64,000 nt of DNA from Agelaius tricolor. Its lineage: Eukaryota; Chordata; Aves; Passeriformes; Icteridae. The stretch is taken from assembly GCA_023055355.1 (NCBI GenBank), contig JALJCS010000001.1:49729381-49793380 (forward strand), written 5' to 3'. The notes under the pieces were generated by a model. It saw only the letters and a list, made by a program, of their open reading frames with translations. It was not told where the DNA came from and searched no databases. The position numbers were made by a program, and so were the translations under genes. This document shows, piece by piece, positions 28,158 to 41,600 of the stretch (its first letter is position 1; the number at the start of each line of letters is the position of its first letter).

Positions 28158-30560
28158 CAATCAGAGACATGCTTAATAACCTGATGAACTTTTTTTTGCC
28201 ATGATTTTGTCCAAACACTCCAAGTTCATTTTTATATCTGGCCACTACACCATCTCTCAGAAGTAAGTCCTCCATTTTAATTATCTGTCATATGACAAGG
28301 TATTTCCTTTTATTTAATAACTTACTGCATCATTAAATACCTCCTCATTCTCATGTTAGGAGACATAAGGAACAAATTATCCCCTCTTCATCTTCTCCCT
28401 GCTCTTCAAAGGGTTTATAGACTTCAATGACGTGAGTATGGGCCCATGGCTTTCCATACCAAGAATCATAATTTACTTACTTTCATCCCATTCTAAGCTT
28501 TCCAGGGCAGCCATTTGCTCTCCTTACTTCTCTATCTTTTGTAGTTGAACCGTACTACACTATACTGAATGCCTGAGGATAAGGCAAATCCAAAAATCAT
28601 AGTATTCAGTAACACCATTTACCAAGGACATGCAGTAGTATAAATAATGCTTTCATTCTGTTCTCTCTTCTTTTATTAGAAACTATTAATTACTTTCAAT
28701 TCCTGAAACCGTCTTTGCTTGTTTTTGTTTAGAATATTCTGTGTCTAAAACAACACTAAACTCAAACCCAGAATTACCCTGAAGATCCTTTTTTGAAGTG
28801 TAGCCAATTAAGAACCAATTACTGTTCATATGTAATTAGGACTGTTTTTTCTGGCACAGTCTCTCATATGCCATTTTAATCACCTTAGAAAGCACTGCTA
28901 CTCTTCACAGTACATTTTAGTTTTTCTGTCTTTAATAAATATGTGCTGGCAGTACACTTCAGCAAACCATTACTCATCCTTTTTTCAAAATTATTCACTA
29001 ATATATTGAACTGTAAAAGTTCATCAAGGAACCTAATCCAAAAAAAGACTCCTTCTTACACCATGACAGCACAAAGGGATTTGGGTTTTTTAGCCACAAA
29101 AACATCAACCACAGTAGCTTCCTCTCCCTTTAATATATACATTTGGGATCCATCAATACATTTTGGTAATATAAGTATACTGTGCCGACTGACTGACTCT
29201 CTGTGGCCTTTTTACTCTAAATTTTTACTCTAAATTTAAAGAATTCTGAAATATTTTTGTGGTGTAGCATCTTGTCAAAAGCTGGTAGCTGTTTCTCAAT
29301 ATGTAACAGTTATTTAATAGCTACCAATTCTATTTCTATAATTTTTAGCTGTACTATTGGTACCAAATACAGATTTGCTGGTCTGTGATTTCCTGGACTG
29401 GAGATTTTTTTTGTTCTTTTTTTGGTTGTGTTTTTGGTTGTTTTTTTTTAAAGCAACCGTAACATTTCCCACCTTTTCACAAATGTATACACAGACCAGT
29501 GAAGGACAAATGTTGTGCAACAGAAACATCAGTTCAGCAATGCCCTACAAGGTTTGCATGAAAACACCTCAGCATAGTAGCTTGGTTATTACTCATTTTA
29601 ATGCACGGCACCAACTTACTAGCACTGCTTCTTCTGGAGTTCTGTTTGGGAGAGACCCTCAGGCTTGCTCAGAATGCAAGACATAACCCAATTACACACA
29701 CCTCATTCTATGCACATACAATTTACTTGCTCCAAAATAAAATTCAAATACTCAAATAGACTGGCTTTTTGCTTTTGTGGGTTTTTTTAGTCAGAGGTCT
29801 AATTTTTGTCTAACTTATGGAATAATTATTTTAAAAATTATTTCCCAAATCCCTTATCAGAGCAAAAATGCACAAATCCATTTTCCTTCAAACTTATTTA
29901 CCCCAGGGTCTCAGTCTATACCTGGGTCTTGTACATACCCTGAGGACTAAATAAGAACCTACATAGCAATAATAAAAATAAATACTGTACAATAAAAATT
30001 ATTAGTGAAATAACCATACTATCTCTCCTTGAGAGAGCATATTTTCATTTCATATAGATTTTGGAATAAAGCCCTCAGCTCTAGAAGCCTGACACAGAAC
30101 AACTAATTCCAGATTTACATTCAGTTATGTTCTCTGAGGAGTTCAATAACAATATTTTAATGTAACAGAGGTGGCCATAAAGCCAGCAGTCTTTAATGTT
30201 ACCTGCATTAGCTATAAACTCTTTGCTTTTGCTCGTCATTTCAGCAAAATTTCAACATTCAAGCTAGAATTATGCATTATTATAGTCAGGGTTTTTTTTT
30301 TCATTTTGTTCCTAATAAAGAAACAAGAAAAAAGCAATATTTAAAATAACTATTGCAGCATACTTCAGAAGCAGGGGCTGGTTTCTCTATCACCTAATTA
30401 AAATATAAATCAACATCAAAATACATCAAAATTTGACTATTTCTCTGAGGATTTAAATTAATAATAGATGTGCATATAAATTAATGACTAAGTAAAAGCC
30501 AGCATGTCCACAGACAGGAGAACATAAAGCTTTAGGAGCCCAAATGCCCCAGATTTATGC

Positions 30561-31060
30561 CCAATCTGCACGTGTTTCAAACCTGGGCACAGGCTTTCCA
30601 TGTGGAGTCAAGAATGCCAAAACAAACATAACTGGCAAAGAAGGGAACAACAAGAATATAAGCTGAACCACACTGTGGAAACATCTCTAACAGAAAACCA
30701 GAAAGAGCAAGTGGGGAGAATGGAAACTGGATAAGGACACTGGAGGGAACCTGGAACTTTAATCCAGTTAACCTTAACCCTTTACCAGAGGGTAAAGAGA
30801 AATAGAGAAAGGTATGACTGGCAGAAAAGCAGACCGAGTTAGGAAGCCACAGCGATAACACCTGGACATGCTGAGGAAGGTGACCAGGATGGGAACAAGC
30901 CACCATGGAGAGAAGACAGGAGGAGCAAGAGAATAGGTCTGTGAGGGTACAGTTGGAAGGATCAACATTTGCAGAAGCAACTGAACAAGAAATGCTGCAC
31001 AAAGCCCGCAGCAAAAGACCAGCATGGGAACCCATCCTTCAGTCACCTTCCTGTCAGCAA
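30561..31060. other. purine-rich segment open in two minus-strand frames, function unknown
   Basis: The plus strand is purine-rich over about 500 bp, which leaves two overlapping minus-strand frames open (152 codons, 31035-30577; 90 codons, 31046-30774). The predicted peptides are rich in leucine, serine, cysteine and phenylalanine and look membrane-like, as pyrimidine-rich codons produce. I recognise no family, and two frames open together argues for a composition effect. It may be an old unrecognised repeat. Confidence 0.4.
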
Positions 31061-32687
31061 CAGAAAGGAAGGTTATTCTAAAACAACTGGAGTAGATATT
31101 TAAAATAACAGGATTCCTTGTCTATACCTAGTTTCACCTCTGTCACAAAAATCCGGCAGGATGTTTGCCAAAATCACCTTGTACAAAGTCCCACAGTTGC
31201 CAAAAGAAGCAAAACCCCTTTCGTTGTGTTCAGATGCTGGACTGCAGACCCCAAGCACCAGTCTGAAGGCTCTGCCAAGAGCCTGCAGTCTCAGATAAAG
31301 AGAGTGAAAGGTGTTCCATGAGCAACAAAAGGTTTAAAAAGTGCATTCACTTACAACACAAATAAGCAAGAAAAAGCATCTTCAAGGATCCAGAAGCTGC
31401 TGCATGGCTTATCTACTTTGTTTCTAATTGCAAAACTGAGTAAAAGGTACACTGCTCAGCTTAGCAGACAACTTCACTGTATTTGGAACACCTGAGTACC
31501 ACAGGGCCACAAATAATGTTTTACAGCATTCTAAAAAATGTGTCTAACAAAAAATACTGCTCACAAAAGATTTCAAACAGCATGATCTAAAAAAGAATTG
31601 AGCCCCATATAAAACTACAAGACGGGAAAAAAAAATCTGAGCAGGTATTTCATTAGTAAGTATTGGCTTTTGCCCACTAAACAAAGCAAGAGGAGAGTGG
31701 AAAGACAGCAAAAACATGTAATTAAGGACTGAATCATAACACATATATACAAGGGTGGCAAATTAAAATTATATGATATACCTTAACCAGCATGTCCTAA
31801 CTTTATTATTTAACAAGACAGTATTAATAATGCTTTCCTAATATTTTGTGTACACTAAAAATTCATGATCAGAAAGAAAAACATTGACTCAGTCTTCTGG
31901 CCTCTACAGTCCTCCAGCTTACCTTTCAAATATAAAGCCACAAGAAGTGAAGCTGATGCTCAGGCTTAACCTACGAAGCTTATTCTGCTCATTAACACAA
32001 ACCTTGAACAAAGGGGCACACAACAGGGAGAGATGGCAAGTCAGGGAGCACCAGTATTTCTACAGAGAATACACAGACAGATGTTCTCAGCCGATTTCTG
32101 AGTTCCCCCAAGTGATCAAGGAAGCACACTTCATATTCAAATCTGAGGAACAGTGCTGTACCACTGTAGTACTAGGAAAAGTGGCATCCTATTGTATGAC
32201 AATGACATCATTAAATGGTGTAAATCATACTCAGCTTCTTAGACAAGGAGGATGGTGGCCCTGTCCCCTACTACTCTGATTACATACCTAGGTCTATCCA
32301 CCCACCTCCTTAATTAATTTGGATTAATCAATGCATGAAAAATATTTTTAATCTCTTTGTACAGCACCTGCTTCAGTAAGACTGAAGGAGGATCCTCAAA
32401 AGCTGTCCTGATTAAGAGCACTGTAAAAGCAGTGCTTCTCCTGTTCAACTATAATATTGCTCTTGCACATGAATGTAGCAGAGAGGCTGTGATACAGGCC
32501 ACATCTGTATCAGGAAGCACAGAAATGCAACAGGAACAGACCTGGAGCATGCATACACTTGCTATGTGTCCTCTGTCAGTGCTCAGGGCTTCAGGCTAAT
32601 TCTTAAATGACCCTACAGACTGTATGCCTACCAGTGCCTTTGGACCATGCTTTGGTGTGCCTTGGGACTTATCTTCTAGTGCAGTTT
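31061..32687. other. intronic DNA, no gene seen
   Basis: Unremarkable AT-rich sequence. The open frames here (up to 131 codons at 31884-32279, plus strand) have no similarity I recognise. Confidence 0.65.
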
Positions 32688-32854
32688 CACAACCAGCTCA
32701 CCCACTCTTTTGTAGCACTCCTCTTCTTATTGGACACAGCTGTGGCTTATTAAGGGCAGGCCTGTTCCTAATCTTTGGTGATTGGAACAGCTGCAACTCC
32801 TCAGGTGTGAGACTACCTTCTGCACTATCTTTATTTTCTTACATTCTACCCCTC
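32688..32854 (+). mobile_element. LTR fragment, same family as the 38.2-38.7 kb copy
   Basis: Positions 32701-32847 align base for base with 38355-38502, with about seven differences by eye (roughly 95% identity). They share CCCACTCTTTTGTAGCACTC, TATTAAGGGCAGG and AACTCCTCAGGTGTGAGACT. The poly(A)-signal half and the TTAAACCACA terminus are absent, and the sequence diverges abruptly on both sides. This is therefore an internal fragment of the LTR rather than a complete copy. Same strand as the other copy. Confidence 0.85.
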
Positions 32855-35800
32855 CATACAGTTTCATCCATAACAATTTCTGTACTCTAAGTTCTGCACT
32901 TGATGATACAACCCAAATAGGAGGGACAAGCCTTTTACAAGAGATTGCCCTCAAGAAACCATTTCTGACTTGAATAGAGGGCCACATCACACTGGCACTG
33001 AACAGCAGCTACCAGCTTCAGCACTGTCTTGCTCCAACCTCCTACAGTTTTCAAGACCATTCCTTTCTTTAGTGGAAGGATCATTCCCTTCCTTCTAAAG
33101 CTTCCCTTTAGAAACCTTTCAGATTCTGCTGCTCTGCTGATAAAGCAGGTAAAATGTGAAGTCCTTTGCACAGTATATGAAACTCATTAAACTTCTGTTG
33201 CTAAATTTAAATGTTGTACAATCAGAAGAAAAAACCCCACATGCAGCTGAACACTCATTCTATGCATATGCAGCACTTGTATACAACTGATTCATTTCCA
33301 TGTGGAATTTGCAGTACATGTAAAATTAGCCATTTGAATGTCAGAGTCATTTTTGTACGGGGGAAAATGTGTTGAGTTAATAATAAATAAAACTGCATAA
33401 ATAATAGCTCTTGCTATCTTTATATCTGCCTATATTCCAAATTTCTTCATGGATGTTAACATGCAATCCTCCTTTCTTTTTCTTTTTTTTTTCCCCAGCT
33501 GAATAGATGGCACTTTGCTATCAAAAGGGGAAACAAAACCAGAGATAATGTTGAAAGAGTTCTGAGTTTACTTGCAGAAACTGACAGAAGCTAAAACAAC
33601 TAAAAAACCCACCCTATTTCAGTGGAACAAAAATGGAGACATTAACTCTGTGGGTATATTTAAAGGCAAAGATTTTACTTCTACAGCAATTATACCATTC
33701 TAAATTTTAAGAAGATGGTTACTCCCAGAGCAGATCTGAATTCAATATTTAGCTGACCAGGACTGAAAGTAATTACTTCTAGACACTTGGAGGGAGATAA
33801 ATAAAATGCTTTCATTCATAGCACAGCACAGTTCCTTTGTACATGCAGTATTAGAATTATTTAGGTAACAGATAATAGCCTATAATTTACTCTTCACATA
33901 AAATGAGTGAAAAATAGCAATACCACATGAGGCTGCAAGATGTAGAATACTTGCAATAGGACTAAGAAAGCAGGGTACCACTAACTTGAATTTTTTTTCT
34001 CAAGCACAAATGGCTTGAGAACTATATACCATAACACACAGTATTTGCCAAGACTTGTGTTGTTACCCTTAATAAGTGCTGTAGTTCAAGCAGTTACTAC
34101 TTTTGAATTTCTGAGTTACAAGAGGTTGTGGCTAAAGGCTATTTCAGTAACACTGCACAGGCAAACTACCTTATTTCCATCCAGCAGCTCTATAAACAAC
34201 AATCTCATTATCCTCTCAGTTATCTGTGACTACACCATGAATTGTTTTAAATCAATATTGTTTCATCCCTCTAGGATATTTATGAAGTGAATATATTTCT
34301 CATGAGCTGCTAGGAAAAAATCCTACATTACCTTTCTTTCCTATCAGCTACAGAACCTCTTCCTTTCTGACCATCATATTTAAATTCAATCTACTCAATA
34401 TATCTGGCACAAAACAGTTTCTTCCAGTGCTCCAAGTAGCATGACCACTGATTGTCTCAATTTTCTTTTCAAAGCACTTTCACATTCTGTTTGGAGACTC
34501 CCTTCAATCCCCAGTTTATGCCTTACACCTGCTTCCTACATGGATATGTGGGAAGGATTCCACTTCCAGCATGCTAAGCTCTCCTACTTACAGCTGCTTG
34601 CTTTCTACTGCTGGCATCACCTATTTTGGTTCTCTTGCTAAGAGCATAATTGAAGAAGTCTGCCAACAATGTGTTTGTAACCAAGTGTAGAAACAGACAC
34701 TGCTTGTTTAGAACAGATTCTCTCTGGTCATGTTTCACAGTATTTATCACTTGCTTTGTTTAAGACTGCAAATTCTTCAGGTTTTAATTTCTATTTCTGT
34801 AAAGTGTCATTCTTATAATGCACTATAAGTGCTAAATAATGATTAAACCCATTAATCTACTGCCAACAGAAAAATGCAACTGGATTAAAGTTGATTAATT
34901 TGTTCTAAACCTCAGTCTGATTTGGTGGGAAATAATATCTAGGAAGGCTGCTGTCTTTCTAGGTTGGTTTGTTTTGTTTTCTCCTTATCCCACGGACTAG
35001 CTTCCATAGTAGTACTTTGTTTTTTCTTGTAAAGAATCAACAAGAACTCAATTTTATGATAAATTAGCTTTTTCAGCAGATTAAGCGCTACATCTTCAGC
35101 AATACTGATCTGTGTCGCTTTCCACAGACATATGGTGTAATAAGCCAAAATACACAAGGATCTTTTGGTATAGCTGTCCAGCACTTACACATCCCCATGT
35201 GCATATTATTCACAAGTGTCTGCATCTAAAATGTCATTAACATTCTTGAGCAGAGATGTATTTTTGCAAGTGCCTGTTTCAAAAGCATCATTACAATACT
35301 GATGAAAGAACACAATGCAAAGCTTCTAAGCTGATTTTAAATCAGGTCATGCTCAGGTTCAAAAAGCTGACAAAGTCTCAGCCAAAACTGGTGTCAGCAT
35401 GGAAGGCACCAAAGCACACTGAAGTGCCTCTGCTAAATCTCAGGAAAAAGTAAATCAGCAGTCGAATCCACAAGCAGACATCGCTGCTGACAGCTTATTA
35501 CACCTCTTACATCCAACTTCAAGGCAGTCTCCAGTCCTCTCCAGCTTTCCTTTAAACTCTATCACTTTTTGCAAATAATTCTTCCAAGCTATTAAGTGAC
35601 AAGCTATTAAAGTCTAATTAAGCAGAGAAGGATTTTAATAACCAGCTGGACAGCTTGAGAACTAAATTTTGTAGTTCTCAAGTGTGCTTGAAACACCTTG
35701 ATGCTGTTCATCTTTTTTTCCAACACGAACGCTAGGTTGACAATCTTGTCTTACAGAGACGTGCACAGAACTGCACATACAGATCTGTATTCAAATTTTG

Positions 35801-38199
35801 TATTTACTTGGACTTGTCACCAAGGTCTGAAAGGAGAGATTTGTCAGTAAAATAAGCTCATTGACTCTGCAAAAATACTTAACAGTGATAAAATAATTAG
35901 GCTGTTTATAGTCATTCAAGAGCTCACCATAATCAGATCTCCCAATCTCTGGAATCTCAGCACAGATGACCTGCTGACTAAGGTTAAACCACAGACTGTC
36001 TTGGGTGGCACAAAATGTGCCTCCCTCCACTCCAGGAACACCAAAATGTGATGCAAGAATCCATAGCACACACTCACTGCCGGGCAGCACACTGCTCAAG
36101 CCTTCCTGCCTCCTGGGCAGCAGCACACATCAGGACACACATCTGCCTGAGGCTGTGGCATAGCAAACTCTGGTGTTATATCAGTGAGAGAGATTGTATC
36201 AAAGCACTGGGCTAAAGCAGGTGAGAGTGGGTGCCTTGCATGCAAAGTCAATTTCCCCCACACTTAAGAAAAATATATGCTCACACACACATCTTCTCAA
36301 AAGCTGTTTTGCCTTTAGGTAAACACAGTAATTTAAAACAGCCATTTTATTTTTGTGAGCCAGTTCAAATTTTCTTGAAGGGTGTCATGATTTCTTTCAT
36401 ATATCTGCTTCCCAGAGAGATCAGGACTCTTTGGAGAACAGTCTATGCATGTCTGTTGCACTTGAACTTACTGCGGAAACTCTAATATTGTGGTTTGTCA
36501 GTGACCTTTTTGTCAGCTGATCTGTAATGACACAGCAAGATACTCAGCCACCCTGTACTGACAGAGAAAATTGTGAGAAAGAGGGTGTCTACAATCACTT
36601 CACATTCCAGGTCACTGGGATGCTGTGAAAAACATACAGGATTCTTATGCCAGTCTCACCCTCCAAAGGAAGCTGAAGTAGCAGCAGAGTAAGAATGAAG
36701 AAACACAATGACAAAAGGACTCAGTAAATTGGGGTGCTAACACTAGGTAGGAAGAAGGACACTCAAGGAGTAAGCTTTCTGAATACAGTAATAAAAAAAG
36801 GTTAAAAAAAACCCCACCTAAATGCTAACAACTCCTTACTTCCAGCCACTCATAGGAGTGGTAACTTCACAGTTAAAATGGTTGCTATCCAAACCCAGAA
36901 TCTGTGGTTGCAATTTAAATATTGGGCAGTAGGGAATAGGAAAAACAGATTTGGCAACTCTTCCCTTTAAAAATGTAATACTAACACATTGAAAGTGAAC
37001 ACCATTTTGAAGACATCTCTGCTAGTGAGAACTTCAGGAACAGGGAACAGACTAAAGCTTTATGGAGACTTTAAACAAAAACAAGCTCATTGGCTGAGAG
37101 GGCAACTTTTTTTTTTTTTTTTTAACACTGATATGTAATAGGCAAAGTATAAACACAAAAAGATGACAAGTTATTCTTACTTCCTTGGAAGAGAACAGGA
37201 TATGTGAACTGATGTTGCCTGCCTGGCAACACTAAGATCTACTTTGCCTTGCAGATGGAAGCACTTAATCTAGTGCTGAACATTTTGGTCATCATCACAG
37301 GACATACTCTGTCATTTAGATACAGCTCTTGCCTTTAATGACTCTATGCTCTCCTATTTTAGGATAGACAGTACTCAATTTTGCATGGTCTTTTCAACTT
37401 CCAACAACACTATGCAAAAAAGGGTCAAAGATCAAACTTGCTTAACTGACAGCAGGCTACAAACTTTCAGCCCAAAGTGAGCACAAGCATCAAGACCTGA
37501 CATTTCTGTAAGCTAAGACACAGTGATGACCTACAGTTTAACTTGGGTCACAGCCACAAAAATATTTCCTGAACAACAGCTCTGTGTTAAAAACACAAGT
37601 AACACTTATATGTTGCTGAACCTAAGAAATAGACAAAGAAATCAATTCTTACTATTTAGTTAGTGATTAAACTTATGATAAAACCAGGGAAAGTTTCCTT
37701 TGGAAGGTGGCAGAATCTCACCAATCTTCATTCAACCATATGAGATGGAGGGCATTTCCTCTATTATCTTCCTAGAAGTAAATATTGTGATTCAAATGAT
37801 TATTGTACTTCTTTATTGATTTTCAACAGGGGGCCAGGGAAGAAAAAAAATCTATTCTTTTTATTTCAAAAGGTATAATTCACTTAATAAAGACCTCTAG
37901 GCAGAAACTAGCATCTTGCATTAAGCTGCCTGCACACTTTTTCTAAAGGCCAAGTATTTTCTAAACAAATACATATGTCGACTATAAAAACTATGTTTTT
38001 AAAATCTTACATCTTCATTTACTTTAGAGGAGCCACTGATCACTGCCCAGAGATTGGTCCACAGCTGGTAAACAATTGTGCTGTGCATCACTTGTGCTTC
38101 ATTTTTACTTGTGGTCTCTTTTTACCATTACTAGTATTTTTATGGTTAGTAATAATAGTAGTAGTGTTGTCATCGTATTGCAAAGGCTCCCATACCTTC
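32855..38199. other. intronic DNA, no gene seen
   Basis: Intron sequence between the two LTR copies. Except for the T17 run at 37.1 kb, no repeat family, exon or RNA gene is recognisable. The LTR 5' portion may begin in the last 200 bp of this block. Confidence 0.6.
37107..37123. repeat. T17 homopolymer
   Basis: This is the longest mononucleotide run noticed. It has no adjoining retroposon body that I can recognise. Confidence 0.95.
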
Positions 38200-38686
38200 T
38201 CGGTGATTTCTCATGGGCAGCTCCTCCCAGCACTGACTCCTTCTTCTTCACAGCACAGCCAACAAACTCCAGCTCTCTTCACAGCATAACCAACCAATTC
38301 CAACTTTCTTCACAGCACAACCAACAAGCTCCAACTCCCTCTTCACCCAGCTAACCCACTCTTTTGTAGCACTCCTCTTCTTACTGGACAGAGCTGTGGC
38401 CTATTAAGGGCAGGTCTGTTCCTAATCTTTGGTGATTAGTACAGCTGCAACTCCTCAGGTGTGAGACTACCTTCTGCACTACTCTTTATTTTCTTACATT
38501 CTATCTCTCAACATAGTAGTAGTACACTTTATTATCATTACCATTGTTATATTTTACTTTTTTTCAGTTATTAAAGTGTTCTCAAATGTTTGGGTTTTTT
38601 CCCTGATTCTCCTCCCCTTCCCACCAGAGTGGGAGAGAGCAAGTGGCGGCATGATGCTTAGTTGCCAGCTGAGATGTTAAACCACA
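38200..38686 (+). mobile_element. avian endogenous-retrovirus LTR (probable solo LTR)
   Basis: The segment ends in TTAGTTGCCAGCTGAGATG then TTAAACCACA at 38686, which I recognise as the 3' end of a multicopy avian ERV LTR (ERVL-like by my recollection). It also has the family's ATTCTCCTCCCC...GGGAGAGAGC block near 38606-38640. ATTAAA at 38570-38575 is the likely poly(A) signal. The central part (CCCACTCTTTTGTAGCACTC onward, 38355-38502) is repeated at 32.7 kb. No retroviral gag, pol or env reading frame is visible on either side, so it appears to be a lone LTR. The 5' end and target-site duplication could not be fixed and may lie up to about 200 bp further left. It is antisense to utrophin. 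Confidence 0.75.
38246..38340 (+). repeat. 31-bp tandem repeat, three units, inside the LTR
   Basis: Three imperfect units each begin CTTCACAGCA and continue with AACCAACAA/AACTCCAACT-like sequence (38246-38276, 38277-38307, 38308-38340). A fourth degenerate start CTTCACCCAGC follows. It belongs to the variable, repeat-prone part of the LTR. The overlapping open frames at 37975-38354 come from this repetitive sequence and are not genes. Confidence 0.85.
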
Positions 38687-41600
38687 ACTGCAATCGTGAA
38701 GTGGAATTAACACAACCTTGGGTCTACAGCAATACATTAAAAAAAATTATTTGCTATTAGAATATAAAGAACAAGCAGAGAGAAGACTAAAAATTCCCTC
38801 TTTTCAATGTATTACACAATCTGAAACAAAGTTAAACTATAGGACAAAATCATTGCACATTAATGCCCATGACAAGTAAGGGAATACTTCAGGGGCCCTT
38901 TCACTGTTCTGGTCCTCACATGATGTAAAAACATCCTGAATCAAGTTGACTTCCAGGCATTAAGCTGGTTGTCATTTATAAGTGTCAGTCTCGTTTTCTG
39001 CTTATTTGCTTCTACCCACACCCAGCCTTCCTGGGCAATACACTTTCACATCTGATCTTTCTCATTTCAATCTCCCACCCACAGGTTTTCCTGCATTCAA
39101 GGGTCCCAAAGAATCAAGCAGACCATGAGATAAAAGGCAACATTAATCAAGATAAACTGGTATTGATATTATTTTTCTTTTGTCTTATTGTTTATTAAAT
39201 ATTGCAGAGACTGTTCCTCTCAAACCTTCTAAATGTAGGAAAAAATGAGAGTACTTAAATACCAAAGCCAGAGTTCAGCGAGTCTCCAGAACTGTTTAAT
39301 CATTGCGTAAAGTTATACCTGGAACAATACAGAATAGAGGGCCTGTAGGAAAGAGTCGGGCATTAGGTCACCTTTCTTTCGTTCCTTACTGTTTTATCTA
39401 ACTAAACTAAGTTTTCTACATTAAGACACATGCTGCATGCCTACACATTTCTTTAAAAAAACATTAAATTGGTCTAAACTTTAATTAAGGACATTAATGG
39501 AAAATTTAGGAAAAATAACATCTATCAAAAGTCCTTCACTTCAGCATCTCCTTTCATCCAATATAAGTGTCACTATTACTATTTTAAGACTGGGAATGAA
39601 TTACCAGAAAATCCAGGACTTGAAGTGGCTGATCATCAACTCCATATGGGCTGGCAGGTTACCCACTATGGAATGACTGCCATCCAACTCCTGCTTTTTT
39701 GCAGATGACCTATCACACATCAAACCATACAACAGACCAAGGATGAGTTTTAAAAAGGAGAAATATGCTTACATAGGTCAGGAATCATAAAAAAGCATGG
39801 ATAATTGAGAATCTGAAAGTGGATGTATCGGCAATTCATATCCTTTAACAACAGATGTGAGTATTTTTGTCACACATGGACAGGAATTGTACAGATATAG
39901 TTCTAAATGATAAAAAAGTAATTTTTTACTTAAAATTGACAAGTTTCCCCTATTTACACATTTTCAATACCTTAGGGAGTGGTTTTGCTTTTCAGATTTT
40001 TTTTTTAGGATGTACAACTTAATCCACAGCAGTATCACAGCTCTGTGTATTTAATCACCATCTTTCATAGCACAGTAGGGAAGAAAACCCTAACCTGCAC
40101 AGCCATCACAGACATTTGGCAAGGCCATTCCATCTTCATAAAAATCTTTTCTTTATTACATTTAAAATTTATAGAAGTGGAAAAATGGAGACAAACAGTT
40201 AGTTTATATTAATGATGTTAAGTGACTTGCTTATTTTTTTGAAAAAGCTTTTCATTTACAGATTACCACTACCCTAAATTATGAAACACTTAAGTAATTT
40301 ATTATTCTTTATTGAAGCTGCAAAAATATAAATCCCTATTCCCAAACAAGTCAGAATGATTATAAAATAGGTAAATTTCATTTACCAGATGCTAAAAAGT
40401 GACCTCCAGTGACACCTCACACAGAAGTAATCTACATTTTTTTAGATGGCAAACACCCCATGCATTCATCATAGATCTACTTTAAGATAGACAAGTTTAA
40501 GCCTTGTTTTTATTGGTTTTATTTTCAATAAATTCTGACATAATTACCAACTATAAATAGTGTTATTTCAAAACAGAAAAACAGTAATTAGTAATTAATT
40601 CTTAGTACATAAACTGAGGAGCCTAAAGTTAGAGGAGAGCTAAATGGTTCTTTAGCTGCCCATAGTGGAATCTTACTGCTGCATGCAGAGCTTTTTAATC
40701 GTGCATTCACAGATCACAATTGAAAAACAATGTCAAGAGACACCAAAAATTCAGCAAGGCCAATTAATAAGATAGGCAGAAAATGATGACCATGCTAAGC
40801 TGGAAAAAGATGGCATTTGTTTCAAGTCTGCAAAATGTCATCTCCTGTTGAGAATACAGAAAATACAAATGAGCATTCTATAAATGGATACATGAATACA
40901 TGGGAGGAAAAGCACAGAAAAAACTCCACAACACCACTGCCTTAAACCTGCTCAGACACTAAGCATCCACACACATCTATCCACTTTTAGAAGGGGGAAA
41001 AAAAAAAGACCACAGAGAGGCATGAGCCAGGAATTCCAACTGAAGGACTCTGACAGTTTTTCCCATTGGTACCACCTCATGGTTTAAACCTAAGACTTTA
41101 GTGAAGCATGATCAACTTCCTCTGATTAATTACTTGTGTTACCCTGACAGCCAGGAGCTTGGAGCCAAGAATATCAAGAAGCAGAGCACTGAGCAAGCAC
41201 AGGCTGTGCAGTGGTGGAAGGAGTGCAGAGGATGAAGGCAGTCTCAAAGTGAAACACAGACAACTGGGAGGCTAAAGAGAGACCCTCAATACAAGGCAGC
41301 ACGAGAGGCAGCAGTAACAAGCAGCAAGCTTCTTTTAGCAGAAAAAGCTCTTCTGAGGCATTTTAATCCTATATAAAACAGATACATGTTGGAAACAAAA
41401 CCAAAGACTATCCTCCTCTGAGATGCACCAAAAATTCCAGCTTGTGAAGCAGAAAATGTATGACAATCAAAAATAACTAACAGGAAGGTATAAAACAGCA
41501 AAGCATTTTCAGGTTAGCACAGTCAGGTTAATTACTTAAATCTTTTGGATCTTCTTGCTGTTCATTGTTTATAAATATATTATCCATTCATTTACCCTTA

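Larger units (their letters stand above)
5421..30560. other. intronic DNA, no gene seen
   Basis: About 25 kb of AT-rich intron without a recognisable transposon, RNA gene or utrophin exon. It contains the small duplications at 10.1, 13.3 and 28.1 kb, the palindrome at 12.45 kb, the inverted repeat at 24.7 kb and scattered A/T runs. A moderately GC-rich patch lies at 24.64-25.01 kb. Around 17.75-17.95 kb there is a loose recurrence of CACCAAAA/ACACCA words giving overlapping open frames; this is low-complexity sequence. Confidence 0.65.

Noticed and set aside
31884..32279. 131-codon plus-strand open frame
   Set aside because: No domain, no splice or promoter context and no resemblance to a known protein; expected by chance in 64 kb.
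37975..38354. Two overlapping plus-strand open frames with serine/glutamine-rich ends
   Set aside because: They run through the LTR and its 31-bp tandem repeat; not protein-coding.
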